Source: an uncultured Atopobiaceae bacterium
Lineage (GTDB): Bacteria > Actinomycetota > Coriobacteriia > Coriobacteriales > Atopobiaceae
Assembly (NCBI GenBank): GCA_944320975.1
Contig: CALUJM010000004.1
Coordinates: 62,001-126,000 of the forward strand
Reading direction: 5' to 3'
Length of the DNA: 64,000 nt
Shown: one piece after another, positions 40,430 to 48,856 of the stretch
How positions within the stretch are numbered: the first letter of the stretch is position 1
Layout: each line of letters begins with the position of its first letter
Translations under genes and position numbers: made by a program
The notes under the pieces: model-generated
What the model was told of the DNA's origin: nothing
Seen by the model: only the letters and a program-made list of their open reading frames with translations
The model's database searches: none

Positions 40430-40570
40430 ATTTTCGGGAGCGCTTCGTCGACTGGCATCCCGGCTCGATCGCGGGGCGCGTGCGTTTCCCTTTGGCGTCA
40501 AGCGGATGTTGCGCAAATTCCCGTCCGGTCTTCGTGAGACAATCGAGCAAGCCGACGAGGGGAGGAAGAC

Positions 40571-41341
40571 ATGAGACGAGCCGTGCTTGCGTTGTGCGCC
40601 GCGGCGGCGCTGTGCCTGTGCGGCTGCTCCGCCTCGGGGCCCGGGCCCTCCGAGGGTTCCGTTGCGCACGAGGAGGTCATCGTCGAGGACGTCGCCGCCG
40701 AGGAGGCCTCCCCGGCGGAGGACGCCGCGCCGGAGGACTCCGACGACCGGACGAGCGCGCCCTCTGCCGACGAGCTCTATGCTTCCCTCGACATTGTCCA
40801 GGATTATCGAGACGAGTTCGACCACGGCCCCAAGCCGGCGGAGAACCAGCGCTACATCGTGCTGCACGACACCGAGGGGGACGCTGGCCCGGAGGACACC
40901 GTGTCCTGGTGGGCGGGCAACGGCAACCTCGTGGCGGCGCACTTCGTGGTGGGCAAGGACGGCCACATCGTCCAGTGCGTCCCGCTTGACCGCATCGCGC
41001 ACCATGCCGGCTACGGTGACGCCGGTCACAACGACCTCTACGGCATCCAGGAGGACGGCCGCGACGACATGCTGGGCTCCGTGCCCATCGGCCCATCCTT
41101 CCCCGACTATGGGATGAACGCGTGGTCCGTGGGCATCGAGATCGTCCACGTGGGCGGCTCCGGCGACTATCCCGCCGAGCAGCTCGAGGCCCTCGACCGC
41201 CTGGTTGCCTACATCGACGCGTACTATGGGTTCGAGAGCCAGATAATAGACCACAAGGCGTGGCGCTCGGGCAACTCCGACACCTCGCGGGAGTTCGCGG
41301 ACTATCTCGCAAACTACCAGGACCATCGCACTCACGAGTGA
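40571..41341 (+). CDS. N-acetylmuramoyl-L-alanine amidase lipoprotein (Amidase_2)
   Basis: 256 residues. The signal peptide ends in a lipobox LCGC (Cys19), so it is membrane-anchored outside the cell; an acidic linker (about 30-65) follows. The zinc amidase domain (about 90-245) has the ligand His in YIVLHDTEGD, AHFVVGKDGHIVQCVPL, SVGIEIVHVG with the catalytic Glu region, and the last His in DHKAWRSGNSD. It cleaves between MurNAc and the stem peptide, in wall remodelling or scavenging. GAGGGGAGGAAGAC precedes the ATG. It lies 10 bases before the first zinc-ribbon protein gene. Confidence 0.9.
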   Translation: MRRAVLALCAAAALCLCGCSASGPGPSEGSVAHEEVIVEDVAAEEASPAEDAAPEDSDDRTSAPSADELYASLDIVQDYRDEFDHGPKPAENQRYIVLHDTEGDAGPEDTVSWWAGNGNLVAAHFVVGKDGHIVQCVPLDRIAHHAGYGDAGHNDLYGIQEDGRDDMLGSVPIGPSFPDYGMNAWSVGIEIVHVGGSGDYPAEQLEALDRLVAYIDAYYGFESQIIDHKAWRSGNSDTSREFADYLANYQDHRTHE

Positions 41342-41351
41342 GGGAGGCACC

Positions 41352-42137
41352 ATGTTCTGCACCAACTGCGGGGCTAAGGTTCCCGACGGCACCAAGTTCT
41401 GCACCAGCTGCGGGGCCGCGCTGGGACGGCAGCCTGCCCGCTCCGGGGACACCGCGTCGATGCCCGTCGCAGACCCTCAGCCGACGACGCGTGTGAGCGG
41501 CTACGTCCCCGCGCCGCCCGTACCCTCCTCCGCCTCCGCGTCACGTGAGAAGGCGGGTGCCGCGGGCGTCGTCGCCGTCGCCATGTCGCTGGTGGCACTG
41601 GCAGCGGTGGTCGCGCTGGTGGTGGTTCTCGACCCGTTTGGCCTCCGGGGGACGGAGGGCTCGGACGAGGTTGTCCAGACGCAGCAGGAGCAGCCGGCGG
41701 GGCAGACAAACGAGCAGGACGCCGAGAAGGACGACGATGCCGCGGCGTCCGATGACGCCGCCCCCTCGGGCGGCGACAACAACGTCGTCGTGGTCGTGGG
41801 ACAAGACGGGCAGGACGCGGAGGACGCAGAGTCCCGGGAGGACTCCTCGACCTACATCCTTCCCGATAGCGGGTCGCACCGCTACACGGCCGGGGAGCTC
41901 TCCGACTTGAGTGACTGGGAGCTCTATCTCGCACGCAACGAGATCTTCGCACGCCGCGGCAGGGAGTTCAGGAACGAGGACCTGCAGAGGTACTTCGAGT
42001 CGCAGTCCTGGTACACCCCGACCTACTCGCCCGATGACTTCGACGCGCGCACGAGCACGCTGCTCAACGACGTCGAGCGCGCCAACGCCGAGACGATCCT
42101 CAAGCTCGAGCAGTCCCGCGGCTCCCAGTACATCTAA
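41352..42137 (+). CDS. Zinc-ribbon membrane protein with extracytoplasmic YARHG domain
   Basis: 261 residues. N-terminal zinc ribbon MFCTNCGAKVPDGTKFCTSC (two CxxC pairs), a Pro/Ser linker, one membrane segment (about 74-94, GVVAVAMSLVALAAVVALVVV), an acidic low-complexity stretch, then a C-terminal YARHG domain recognisable from LARNEIFARRGREFRNEDLQ and YFESQSWYTP. YARHG domains are extracellular and linked to peptidoglycan or surface proteins. Topology is ribbon inside, YARHG outside. GGAGGGAGGCACC precedes the start. It is the first of four consecutive zinc-ribbon genes. Confidence 0.82.
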   Translation: MFCTNCGAKVPDGTKFCTSCGAALGRQPARSGDTASMPVADPQPTTRVSGYVPAPPVPSSASASREKAGAAGVVAVAMSLVALAAVVALVVVLDPFGLRGTEGSDEVVQTQQEQPAGQTNEQDAEKDDDAAASDDAAPSGGDNNVVVVVGQDGQDAEDAESREDSSTYILPDSGSHRYTAGELSDLSDWELYLARNEIFARRGREFRNEDLQRYFESQSWYTPTYSPDDFDARTSTLLNDVERANAETILKLEQSRGSQYI

Positions 42138-42194
42138 GGTCAGATAACGGGCCGTCCCGCGCCTGCGGACGGCCTCGAGAAGAAGGAGTGCAAC

Positions 42195-42980
42195 ATGTTC
42201 TGTCCCAAGTGCGGATCCGAGAACCCCGACGGGTCCAAGTTCTGCGGCGTCTGCGGGACGTCCTTCTCGGCCCCCGCCCCAGCTCCCGCCCCGGCGCCCG
42301 CGCCGAGCCCCTACCGGGCCGCTCCCGCCTCTCACATGGGCGGCTACGCCGCTCCCGCGCCCTTTGCGAGCGGCATCGCGGCACCGGTCATCGCCGCCGC
42401 CGTTGCCCTGGTCGTCGCGGTGCTCTGCATGCTGCAGCCCTGGGCCAACATCAGCGTCGCCAGCATCCCCGGCTCCTCGTCGCTCACGAACGCGGGCATC
42501 GGCACGAGCGTGGGGCTCACCCTCCCCACGTCGGTCTCGATCGTCGACCTCGTGGCGGGAGGCCTGAGCACCGTCTTCCAGGCGGTCTCCGCCTATTCGA
42601 GCATGTCCACCTCGGACATGGTAGAGGCGAAGGCCCTCGTCGACGGCATCGGGCTTGCGCGCATCGTCTGCATGATCGCCTGGGTCCTCTGGATCGCCGC
42701 CATCGTGCTCGTCTCGATCTCCGTCTTCCAGGCGGTCTCGACCAAGGGCCGCGACTGCACGCTGCTGATTCCCGCCGGCGTCGTGTGCGCCGTCGACGCC
42801 ATCGGCTGGGTCGTGCTGATGGGCATGATCAACGACAGCGTGAGCACCGCGCTCACGAACTATTCCACGATGCTGATGGGCGATGTGGTGACCGCGACGC
42901 CCTTCGTGTGGGCCACGCTCGTCTGCGGCGTTGCCGCCGCGGCTGTCGCCGTCCTGCACAGGAAGGGAATCCTGCGCTAG
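42195..42980 (+). CDS. Zinc-ribbon multi-pass membrane protein, unknown function
   Basis: 261 residues. N-terminal zinc ribbon MFCPKCGSENPDGSKFCGVC, an Ala-Pro repeat linker (about 26-38), then about four membrane segments (IAAPVIAAAVALVVAVLCML, ARIVCMIAWVLWIAAIVLVSI, LLIPAGVVCAVDAIGWVVLMG, PFVWATLVCGVAAAAVAVL). GAAGAAGGAGTGCAAC precedes the ATG. I do not recognise the membrane domain. It is encoded in series with three other zinc-ribbon proteins, each opening with nearly the same ribbon on a different downstream domain. Confidence 0.75.
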   Translation: MFCPKCGSENPDGSKFCGVCGTSFSAPAPAPAPAPAPSPYRAAPASHMGGYAAPAPFASGIAAPVIAAAVALVVAVLCMLQPWANISVASIPGSSSLTNAGIGTSVGLTLPTSVSIVDLVAGGLSTVFQAVSAYSSMSTSDMVEAKALVDGIGLARIVCMIAWVLWIAAIVLVSISVFQAVSTKGRDCTLLIPAGVVCAVDAIGWVVLMGMINDSVSTALTNYSTMLMGDVVTATPFVWATLVCGVAAAAVAVLHRKGILR

Positions 42981-42998
42981 AAGACCCGGGAGGTCTCG

Positions 42999-44282
42999 AT
43001 GTTCTGCACCAACTGCGGCGCCCAGATTCCTGACGGAGCGATGTTCTGCACCAACTGCGGCGCATCTGTGGGGGCGTCCGAACGGGGCCGGCGCACGGCT
43101 GGGTCGGCGACTCCCGACCCCGATGCGACCGTCATGGCGCCGCGCCCCCAGCCCGACCCCCTCGGCGATCAGGCCGATCCCTTCGAGGGCCCGGGCTGGG
43201 CGGATGAGGAATACTTCGTCCCGCAGTCGCCTGCCCCCGGGGCCGCGCCGCGCGCCGTGGCGCCTGCTCCCGCGGTGCCCCGTGGGCGCGCCGAGGCTCA
43301 GGCGGCTGCCTCCGGCTCGGGCGGCGGCATGACCGTGCTCGCTGTGGTTCTCGCCATCCTCGCCGTCTGCGCCGTCGTCGCATGCGCCGGCGTGATGACC
43401 GGATGGTTTGGCCTGGCGACGCCCGCCGGGGAGCAGGTCGTTGCGGACGAGGGCGAGCCCGCCGGGGATGAGGGCGACCCCGCCCCCGCCCCCGACGGGC
43501 AGGGCGAGAAGGACGAGCGCCCCGAGGTCCGCTCCGCCGTGGCGGACTACTCCTGGGAGGAGCTCTCCCGGATCTCGGCGCTCATCTCTGCCGCTGGCGA
43601 CGATGCCGCCGCGCTCGAGGTCGCGAAGGAATACCACCTCTGCACGGCGGATGGCAGGCTGGACGGGACGCAGACCAAGTCGCTCACGCTCACCGACGGC
43701 ACGACGGTGAGCATGCAGGTGGCCGGCTTCAATCACGACGACCGCGCGGACGGCACCGGTACGGCCGGCATCACCTTCGTCTCCCGGGGGACCGTGGGGA
43801 CGCGCCAGATGAACTCCTCCGACACCACGGCAGGCGGATGGAGGGACTCGGGCCTGAGATCCTGGATGAACACCGAGCTCCTGGGTCGCCTTCCCTCCGA
43901 GGTCTCCGATGTCGTGGTGCCGGTGAGCAAGCTCACCAACTCAGTGGGCGAGACGACCGACGTTTCGGCCGTGGTCGCGACCTCCGACACGCTCTGGACC
44001 CTCTCGTACTCGGAGATCGGCGGCCAGATGAGCACAGACGACCCCGGCCACGATGCCGTCTACAACGCGGAGGGTGCGCAGTACCAGCTCTTCTCGGACC
44101 TCGGCGTGCGCTGGGATTCCCCCAACCAGATCCTCCAGATCGGCGGGGTGGAGCGATGGTGGGAGCGAAGCCCCGACCCCCTGGACGGACGCTACTTCAT
44201 GTGCGTTGGGGATGACGGGACCCCGTGGTACGCCCACCTCCCCACCAAGGAGTGCGGCGTGGTGATGTGCTTCTGCGTTTAG
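42999..44282 (+). CDS. Zinc-ribbon membrane protein with large extracytoplasmic domain (DUF6273-like)
   Basis: 427 residues. Zinc ribbon MFCTNCGAQIPDGAMFCTNC, a long Pro/Ala linker, one membrane segment (about 110-135, MTVLAVVLAILAVCAVVACAG), an acidic linker and a C-terminal domain (about 190-427) with SMQVAGFNHDD, GWRDSGLRSWMNTELLGRLP and VVPVSKLTNS, which resembles the DUF6273 module found in many gut Firmicutes and Actinobacteria surface proteins. The start follows GGGAGGTCTCG, 18 bases after the preceding gene. The function is unknown. Confidence 0.75.
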   Translation: MFCTNCGAQIPDGAMFCTNCGASVGASERGRRTAGSATPDPDATVMAPRPQPDPLGDQADPFEGPGWADEEYFVPQSPAPGAAPRAVAPAPAVPRGRAEAQAAASGSGGGMTVLAVVLAILAVCAVVACAGVMTGWFGLATPAGEQVVADEGEPAGDEGDPAPAPDGQGEKDERPEVRSAVADYSWEELSRISALISAAGDDAAALEVAKEYHLCTADGRLDGTQTKSLTLTDGTTVSMQVAGFNHDDRADGTGTAGITFVSRGTVGTRQMNSSDTTAGGWRDSGLRSWMNTELLGRLPSEVSDVVVPVSKLTNSVGETTDVSAVVATSDTLWTLSYSEIGGQMSTDDPGHDAVYNAEGAQYQLFSDLGVRWDSPNQILQIGGVERWWERSPDPLDGRYFMCVGDDGTPWYAHLPTKECGVVMCFCV

Positions 44283-44368
44283 CCCGTTGAGAGCCTGTGC
44301 AGCCACGGTTCGTAGGGATACCATGTTCGGGTGGCGCTTCGAGCCGCTCGCGAGACAAGGTGAGATTC

Positions 44369-45136
44369 ATGGGTCTTTTTGACAGCTTCCAGACGTCCAT
44401 CAACCGCGGCGCCTCCGCCGCGGGGCGCGCGACGAGCACGATGCGCCTCAAGGCGCAGATGTCGGACGCCCTCAAGCGCCGCCAGAGCCTCGCCGCCCAG
44501 CTTGGTGCCAGCCTCTATGAGGCCACGAAGGACACTCCCGAGTTCCGCGCCGGTCGCGAGGCCCTCTACGACGGCATCGCCGCGATCGATGCCGAGCGCG
44601 CCCAGTGCCAGGCCGAGATCGATCGTATCGAGGCAGAGTCCCAGGCCGCCCAGGTTGCCGCGACGCACCTCACGTGCCCGTTCTGCGGCTCCAGCGTCGG
44701 GGCCGGCGACCTCTTCTGCGCTGGATGCGGCAAGCCCATGGCCGAGATTCAGGCCGCCCTGTCCGCTCAGCAGCCCGTCGCCGCGGCGTGGAACGGCCCC
44801 ACCTGCCCCGACTGCGGCTCCCCCGTCAACGTGGGCGACATGTTCTGCATGAACTGCGGCCATCGCTTCGAGGCCCCCGCGGGAACGGAGCCGTCGCCGG
44901 CTGCCGAGCCGGTCGTGGAGCCCGTTGCCGCCCCCGAGACCGAGGCGGTCATGGAGCCTTCGTCCTTCTCGCCCGTCGAGCCCGTGTACGACGCGGCGCC
45001 CGCGCCGGCGCACGCCGCAGATCCCGTCGCCGAGCAGGAGAGCGCACCCGCGCCCGCAGCCAACGTCTGCCCGACCTGCGGCACGCCCTTCGAGCCGGGC
45101 GACAAGTTCTGCATGGGCTGCGGGACCCCCCTCTAG
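44369..45136 (+). CDS. Protein with coiled coil and three zinc ribbons
   Basis: 255 residues. Residues 1-95 form a helical, coiled-coil-like region (RLKAQMSDALKRRQSLAAQL, AAIDAERAQCQAEIDRIEAE). Three zinc ribbons follow: CPFCGSSVGAGDLFCAGC, CPDCGSPVNVGDMFCMNC and, after an acidic Pro/Ala linker, CPTCGTPFEPGDKFCMGC at the C-terminus. There is no membrane segment. It is the only soluble member of the zinc-ribbon set. The start MGLFDSF at 44369 follows CAAGGTGAGATTC. The next gene begins two bases after its stop. Confidence 0.75.
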   Translation: MGLFDSFQTSINRGASAAGRATSTMRLKAQMSDALKRRQSLAAQLGASLYEATKDTPEFRAGREALYDGIAAIDAERAQCQAEIDRIEAESQAAQVAATHLTCPFCGSSVGAGDLFCAGCGKPMAEIQAALSAQQPVAAAWNGPTCPDCGSPVNVGDMFCMNCGHRFEAPAGTEPSPAAEPVVEPVAAPETEAVMEPSSFSPVEPVYDAAPAPAHAADPVAEQESAPAPAANVCPTCGTPFEPGDKFCMGCGTPL

Positions 45137-45138
45137 GC

Positions 45139-45795
45139 ATGCCGAGCTGGAACATCCATACCGCGCACGTGGAGCGGCTCCTTCGCGAGGAAGGGGCCGC
45201 CGCCCTTGGCGTGATTGACGTCAACGCGTTTCTCTTCGGCAACTTCGTGCCCGACGTCTATGTGGGCTACATGGTTCCCGACCCCAGCTTTCGAATCGAC
45301 TACAAGCTCACGCACCTCGCGCTGCGCGAGCACATCCCCCTGCCGCGCTACGACGACTTCTGGCGCTTCTACGTGGCGCGCCAGGACGCGGTGACCGACC
45401 TCGTGCGCGGCGCGTGGGCCCATCTCGTGGCGGATCACGTCTACAACGCCCATACCCGTGCCTACCTGGCCTCCATTGGCGTCAAGCCGGGCGAGCGGGC
45501 ACGCGTGGGCAAGCAGGCGGACTTTGCCCTCTTTGGACGCACGCTCGACATCTCGATGGTCCCGCACGTCGACGACGCCCTGCTTGCCCAGTGCCTCGAC
45601 TTCCCGATGTACTCGGTGGCCGAGAAGGACGTGCGGGCCGCTGCCCGCGTGGCCGGCGAGATCGTCGAGAAGAACCGGGCGGAGCACGTGACGGGAGAGC
45701 CCGAGTATCAGCTGCTCACGGCCGAGTTCTTCGAGACCGCCCGCAAGGAGGCCCACGACACCATCGTCGCCGGCCTCAAGACCCTCTGCCGATAG
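45139..45795 (+). CDS. Zinc-dependent phospholipase C-like protein
   Basis: 218 residues. The layout of PF00882 (zn-dependent PLC/S1-P1-like helical fold) is visible: WNIHTAHVERLL with early His residues, LFGNFVPDVYVGYM with the conserved Asp, THLALREHI and AWAHLVADHVYNAHTR. The protein lacks a signal peptide, unlike secreted alpha-toxins, so it is an intracellular member of unknown activity. It starts two bases after the zinc-ribbon protein at 44369, hence translationally coupled with it. A paired GTGACAAT palindrome follows the stop. Confidence 0.75.
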   Translation: MPSWNIHTAHVERLLREEGAAALGVIDVNAFLFGNFVPDVYVGYMVPDPSFRIDYKLTHLALREHIPLPRYDDFWRFYVARQDAVTDLVRGAWAHLVADHVYNAHTRAYLASIGVKPGERARVGKQADFALFGRTLDISMVPHVDDALLAQCLDFPMYSVAEKDVRAAARVAGEIVEKNRAEHVTGEPEYQLLTAEFFETARKEAHDTIVAGLKTLCR

Positions 45796-45799
45796 GGGT

Positions 45800-45872
45800 G
45801 GGTGACAATTAGGACAGGTTAAATTGTCACGCCGTAAGCGTGTGACAATTTAACCTGTCCTAATTGTCACCC
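45800..45872. repeat. Nested palindrome pair, GTGACAATTAGGACAGG family, copy 2
   Basis: Arms 45800-45830 and 45842-45872 are perfectly complementary around an 11-nt loop. Each arm is a hairpin with ends GTGACAAT and ATTGTCAC, and core AGGACAGGTT. It differs from the copy at 2091-2163 mainly by one base in the arm and by loop sequence. It lies between convergent genes. Confidence 0.9.
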
Positions 45873-45949
45873 AAAACTCCCCGCACTCATGAGTGCGGGC
45901 GGCCACTCGGCGTCTGGCGAGAAGTGCGCTCGCTTCCGATTGAAATGAG

Positions 45950-45986
45950 GGCCGGCCAGATCCGGGGGTAGGGAATCTGGCCGGCC
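45950..45986 (-). terminator. Probable terminator of the pgi operon
   Basis: Perfect 12-bp stem GGCCGGCCAGAT (45950-45961) with its complement (45975-45986), 28 bases after the pgi stop. On the minus strand it is followed by CCTCATTTCAA, so the T tract is weak. Confidence 0.65.
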
Positions 45987-46013
45987 AGGGAGGGGGGACG
46001 TCGAAGGTGTCCG

Positions 46014-47300
46014 CTACTTGCCGAGCGTCTTGAACATGAGCTGCTTATAGGCCTCGACGCCGGGCTGGTCGAACGGGTTGACGTCGAGGAGCTCGGCGGA
46101 GAGGTAGCACGAGAACATGAAGAAGTAGAAGAGGCGCCCCATGTGCTCCTCGTCCACGCGGTCGAGCTCGATGGTGGGGCAGGGGAGCGTCGCGGCGTGC
46201 GCGGCGCGCGAGGCGGAGAAGCTGGCCTTGTTGATATCCCAGAAGTCGACGCCGTCGAGGTAGCCGAAGCGGTCGTCGATGTCCTGGCCGCCCAGGACGA
46301 GCGAGTCGCCCTCACCGGGCTCGAGCACGTCGAGGAAGGTCTCCATGAGCTGGTGCGTTCCGTCCTGGACGTACTGGCCCAGGCTGTGGAGCTCCTCGGA
46401 GTACTCGGCCGATGCAGGGAACAGGCCGCGCCCGTCCTTGCCCTCGCTCTCGCCGAAGAGCTGCTCGTACCACTTGGAGAACCAGCGGAAGCGGGGCTCG
46501 AAGAAGCTCAGGAGCTCCACGTGCAGCCCTGCGTCCCAGGCGAGCTTGCGGACGAGCGCATAGCGCCAGGCGGCGTTGCCCTCGGGGTCCGAGACGGGGT
46601 CGCGCAGCAGCGCCTCCTCGGTGCGCCCTCCTGCCACGAGGGCGCGGATGTCTACGCCGGCAAAGGCAAGCGGCAGCAGGTGCACCTCGGTGAGCGCGGT
46701 GTAGCGGCCGCCCACGGGCTCGGGGAAGGTCGTGAACGCATAGCCGTGCTCGCGGCAGAGGTCCTCGAGGTGCGACCCCGGCGTGCCGCAGCAGACGATG
46801 CGCGAAGCCGCGTCCTTCTCGCCGTAGCGTGCGACGAGCCACTGACGCAGCAGCCGGAAGGACGACCCGGGCTCGAGCGTCTCGAAGTTCTTGGCCACGC
46901 AGTCGATGACGGCCTCGTGACCCTCCAGGTCCTCGAGGACGCGTCGCAGCTCAAAGGCCGAGAGCGTGTTGCCGGCATAGACGACGCGATGGGCTCCGTC
47001 GATCGAGCCGTCGCGCGCGCCGAGGGCGGCGAGCGCGGCCCGGGCGGCGTTGTTGGAGCCGCCCACGCCGATGAGGACGAAGGTGTCCGCGCGCTCGCGC
47101 AGGCGCGCCGCCAAGGCCTCGACCTGCGCGATCTTCTCGTCCGATGCCCAGTCGTCCACGTGGAGCCAGCCGAGCGAGCCGGCGTGGCGCTCCTCGCCCG
47201 CCTGGCAGCGCGCGAGCACGTCCGCGCGAGCGGCCGAGGCCCGGGCGACCTCGTCTGAGGTCACCCGGGCGCCGAGATATGTCTCGTTGAGCTTCAGCAT
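46014..47300 (-). CDS. pgi: Glucose-6-phosphate isomerase
   Basis: 428 residues, the short Bacillus-type PGI; interconverts glucose-6-phosphate and fructose-6-phosphate. The SIS-fold signatures are present: VLIGVGGSNNAARAAL, PEPVGGRYTALTEVHLLPLA (first PGI signature), LHSLGQYVQDGTHQLMETF with the catalytic Glu region, and the C-terminal NPFDQPGVEAYKQLMFKTL. It is the last gene of the minus-strand operon LacI, aldolase, PFK, TPI-like, LarA-like, PGI, starting nine bases after the LarA-like stop with only a weak ribosome site (probably coupled). Whether it acts on ordinary glucose-6-phosphate or another hexose-6-phosphate is open. Confidence 0.9.
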   Translation of the reverse strand: MLKLNETYLGARVTSDEVARASAARADVLARCQAGEERHAGSLGWLHVDDWASDEKIAQVEALAARLRERADTFVLIGVGGSNNAARAALAALGARDGSIDGAHRVVYAGNTLSAFELRRVLEDLEGHEAVIDCVAKNFETLEPGSSFRLLRQWLVARYGEKDAASRIVCCGTPGSHLEDLCREHGYAFTTFPEPVGGRYTALTEVHLLPLAFAGVDIRALVAGGRTEEALLRDPVSDPEGNAAWRYALVRKLAWDAGLHVELLSFFEPRFRWFSKWYEQLFGESEGKDGRGLFPASAEYSEELHSLGQYVQDGTHQLMETFLDVLEPGEGDSLVLGGQDIDDRFGYLDGVDFWDINKASFSASRAAHAATLPCPTIELDRVDEEHMGRLFYFFMFSCYLSAELLDVNPFDQPGVEAYKQLMFKTLGK

Positions 47301-47309
47301 CTCGGGACG

Positions 47310-48806
47310 CTAGCAGCCGCAGGGATGCGCGGGGGCATCGTCGCGGAAGTGGCTGTTCTGGGACGGGTCCTTCATGCAGAGGTGCGGCACGGCGCGGTTG
47401 TAGGCGTGCGGCAGCGCCAGGATGTTGGGGTTGCCGTCGGTGTACTTGCGCGTGGCGTCCGCGATGGCCTCCTCGAAGGTCGGACGGGTCTTGAGGCCCA
47501 TGGTGCGGGCGATGCCGGGCTTCTGTGCGCCCACGATGTAGGTGGCGCTGAGGTACTTCTCGGCAAGGTTGCCGCAGGTCATCATGCTGAAGCCGTGGAA
47601 CGGGTGGAAGGCGTTGGCAAAGCGGTACTTGCGGATGTACTCCTCGTTGGTCGCGAAGTACTCGCCGTACTTGATCATCTCGTCCAGGGTGTTCATCTTG
47701 TCGGACTGCCAGAGCTCCCACTGCTCGCGCAGGTACGGCCAGCGCTCGTCGTGGAACCAGCCGTTGCAGTAGCTGGCGATGACAAAGACGCAGTGGTCGG
47801 AGAGGATGCGCTTGTGGCGGATGACCTGGGCGGACACGGCCTGCATCATCTGGATGGGGTTGGTGCCCATGCCGTCGCCGTAGTGGAAGTTGGTGGGCAT
47901 GCCCATGACCACGATGTCGTACTTCTTCTCGGCCCAGTGCACGTAGGTGCGCTTGTCGGCGAGGGCCCAGGAGACGGGCTGCATCTCGGCGGCATAGCCC
48001 GAGAAGATCGCGATCTGGCGGCTCCAGGTGTCGAGCACCGCGTCACAGCAGAAGAACTTCTTGCCCATCTTCTCTTCCATGAACATGCCCTGCTGGTCGA
48101 ACTTGTCGCGCATCAGGGAGGAGGTGGAGACGGGGACGAAGTCCGGGCGGCTCATGACGCGCGGCACGTGGTGGGCGCTGATGGAGCGCCAGTGGGTGAT
48201 GCCGGTGGCGCAGTGCTTGTAGCCGCCCGAGTAGCCGCCGTAGGGGTTGCCCTGCGTGTGGCCGATGAGGATCGCGATGTCGGCGTCATAGACGTACTTG
48301 TTCATGATCACGTGGTCGCCCTGCGGCGTGAAGCCCAGGTCGACGAGGTGGTCGTAGTCCTCGGAGTCGTGGCTCGTGATCTGGCCGGTGCCCTCGAACT
48401 CGTTGTAGAGGTCGTCGCCCAGGATGAGCTTGGCCTCGGCGGTGGAGGTGCGGGGGTGCAGGCCGTTGGAGAAGAGCAGCAGCACGTCGTCGTGGGAGAC
48501 GCCGCCCGCGAAGAGCTCGTCGAGGCACGCGCGGATGGCGACCTTGCGGTGCGAGGTGGGCTGCGTGCCGCCCTTCACGATGTCGGGGATGACGATGACG
48601 ACCTTGGCGCCGGGGTGCGCGAGGTCGGCGAGCGGTTCCATGCCGATGGGGTTGCGGATGCTCTCGATCGTGGCGTTGTAGAGGCTGTCCCAGTCCTGCG
48701 GCAGGCACTCCGGGTCCTTGACGGTCTCTCCGGTGACGAAGACGTCGGTGGTGTCGGGAAGCTCGGCGCCCATGGTGCCCGTGCCCCACTCAAAGTCAAG
48801 ATGCAT
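47310..48806 (-). CDS. LarA-like protein (DUF2088, nickel-pincer racemase/epimerase family)
   Basis: 498 residues. It carries the LarA core: VVIVIPDIVKGG near residue 70, LLLFSNGLHPRTS, ILIGHTQGNPYGGYSGGYK and ATGITHWRSISAHH. The His and the GGYK Lys match the positions that coordinate nickel and bind the pincer cofactor in lactate racemase, so it may be catalytic. The family racemises or epimerises 2-hydroxyacids, including lactate, malate and gluconate-type sugar acids. The larBCE cofactor genes are not in this window. It sits between the TPI-like and PGI genes in a LacI-headed glycolytic operon, which is unusual. The ATG 48806 follows AAAGGAAAC. Confidence 0.82.
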   Translation of the reverse strand: MHLDFEWGTGTMGAELPDTTDVFVTGETVKDPECLPQDWDSLYNATIESIRNPIGMEPLADLAHPGAKVVIVIPDIVKGGTQPTSHRKVAIRACLDELFAGGVSHDDVLLLFSNGLHPRTSTAEAKLILGDDLYNEFEGTGQITSHDSEDYDHLVDLGFTPQGDHVIMNKYVYDADIAILIGHTQGNPYGGYSGGYKHCATGITHWRSISAHHVPRVMSRPDFVPVSTSSLMRDKFDQQGMFMEEKMGKKFFCCDAVLDTWSRQIAIFSGYAAEMQPVSWALADKRTYVHWAEKKYDIVVMGMPTNFHYGDGMGTNPIQMMQAVSAQVIRHKRILSDHCVFVIASYCNGWFHDERWPYLREQWELWQSDKMNTLDEMIKYGEYFATNEEYIRKYRFANAFHPFHGFSMMTCGNLAEKYLSATYIVGAQKPGIARTMGLKTRPTFEEAIADATRKYTDGNPNILALPHAYNRAVPHLCMKDPSQNSHFRDDAPAHPCGC

Positions 48807-48827
48807 GAGGTTTCCTTTCTGCTGGGA

Positions 48828-48856
48828 TGATGAAAAGGGACTGTCCCTTTTCATCA
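48828..48856. repeat. 29-bp GGGACTGTCCC palindrome overlapping the TPI-like stop
   Basis: Arms TGATGAAAAGGGAC around a single T. Its last three bases (48854-48856) are the stop codon of the minus-strand TPI-like gene. On the minus strand it is the same sequence as 29594-29622. Confidence 0.92.
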
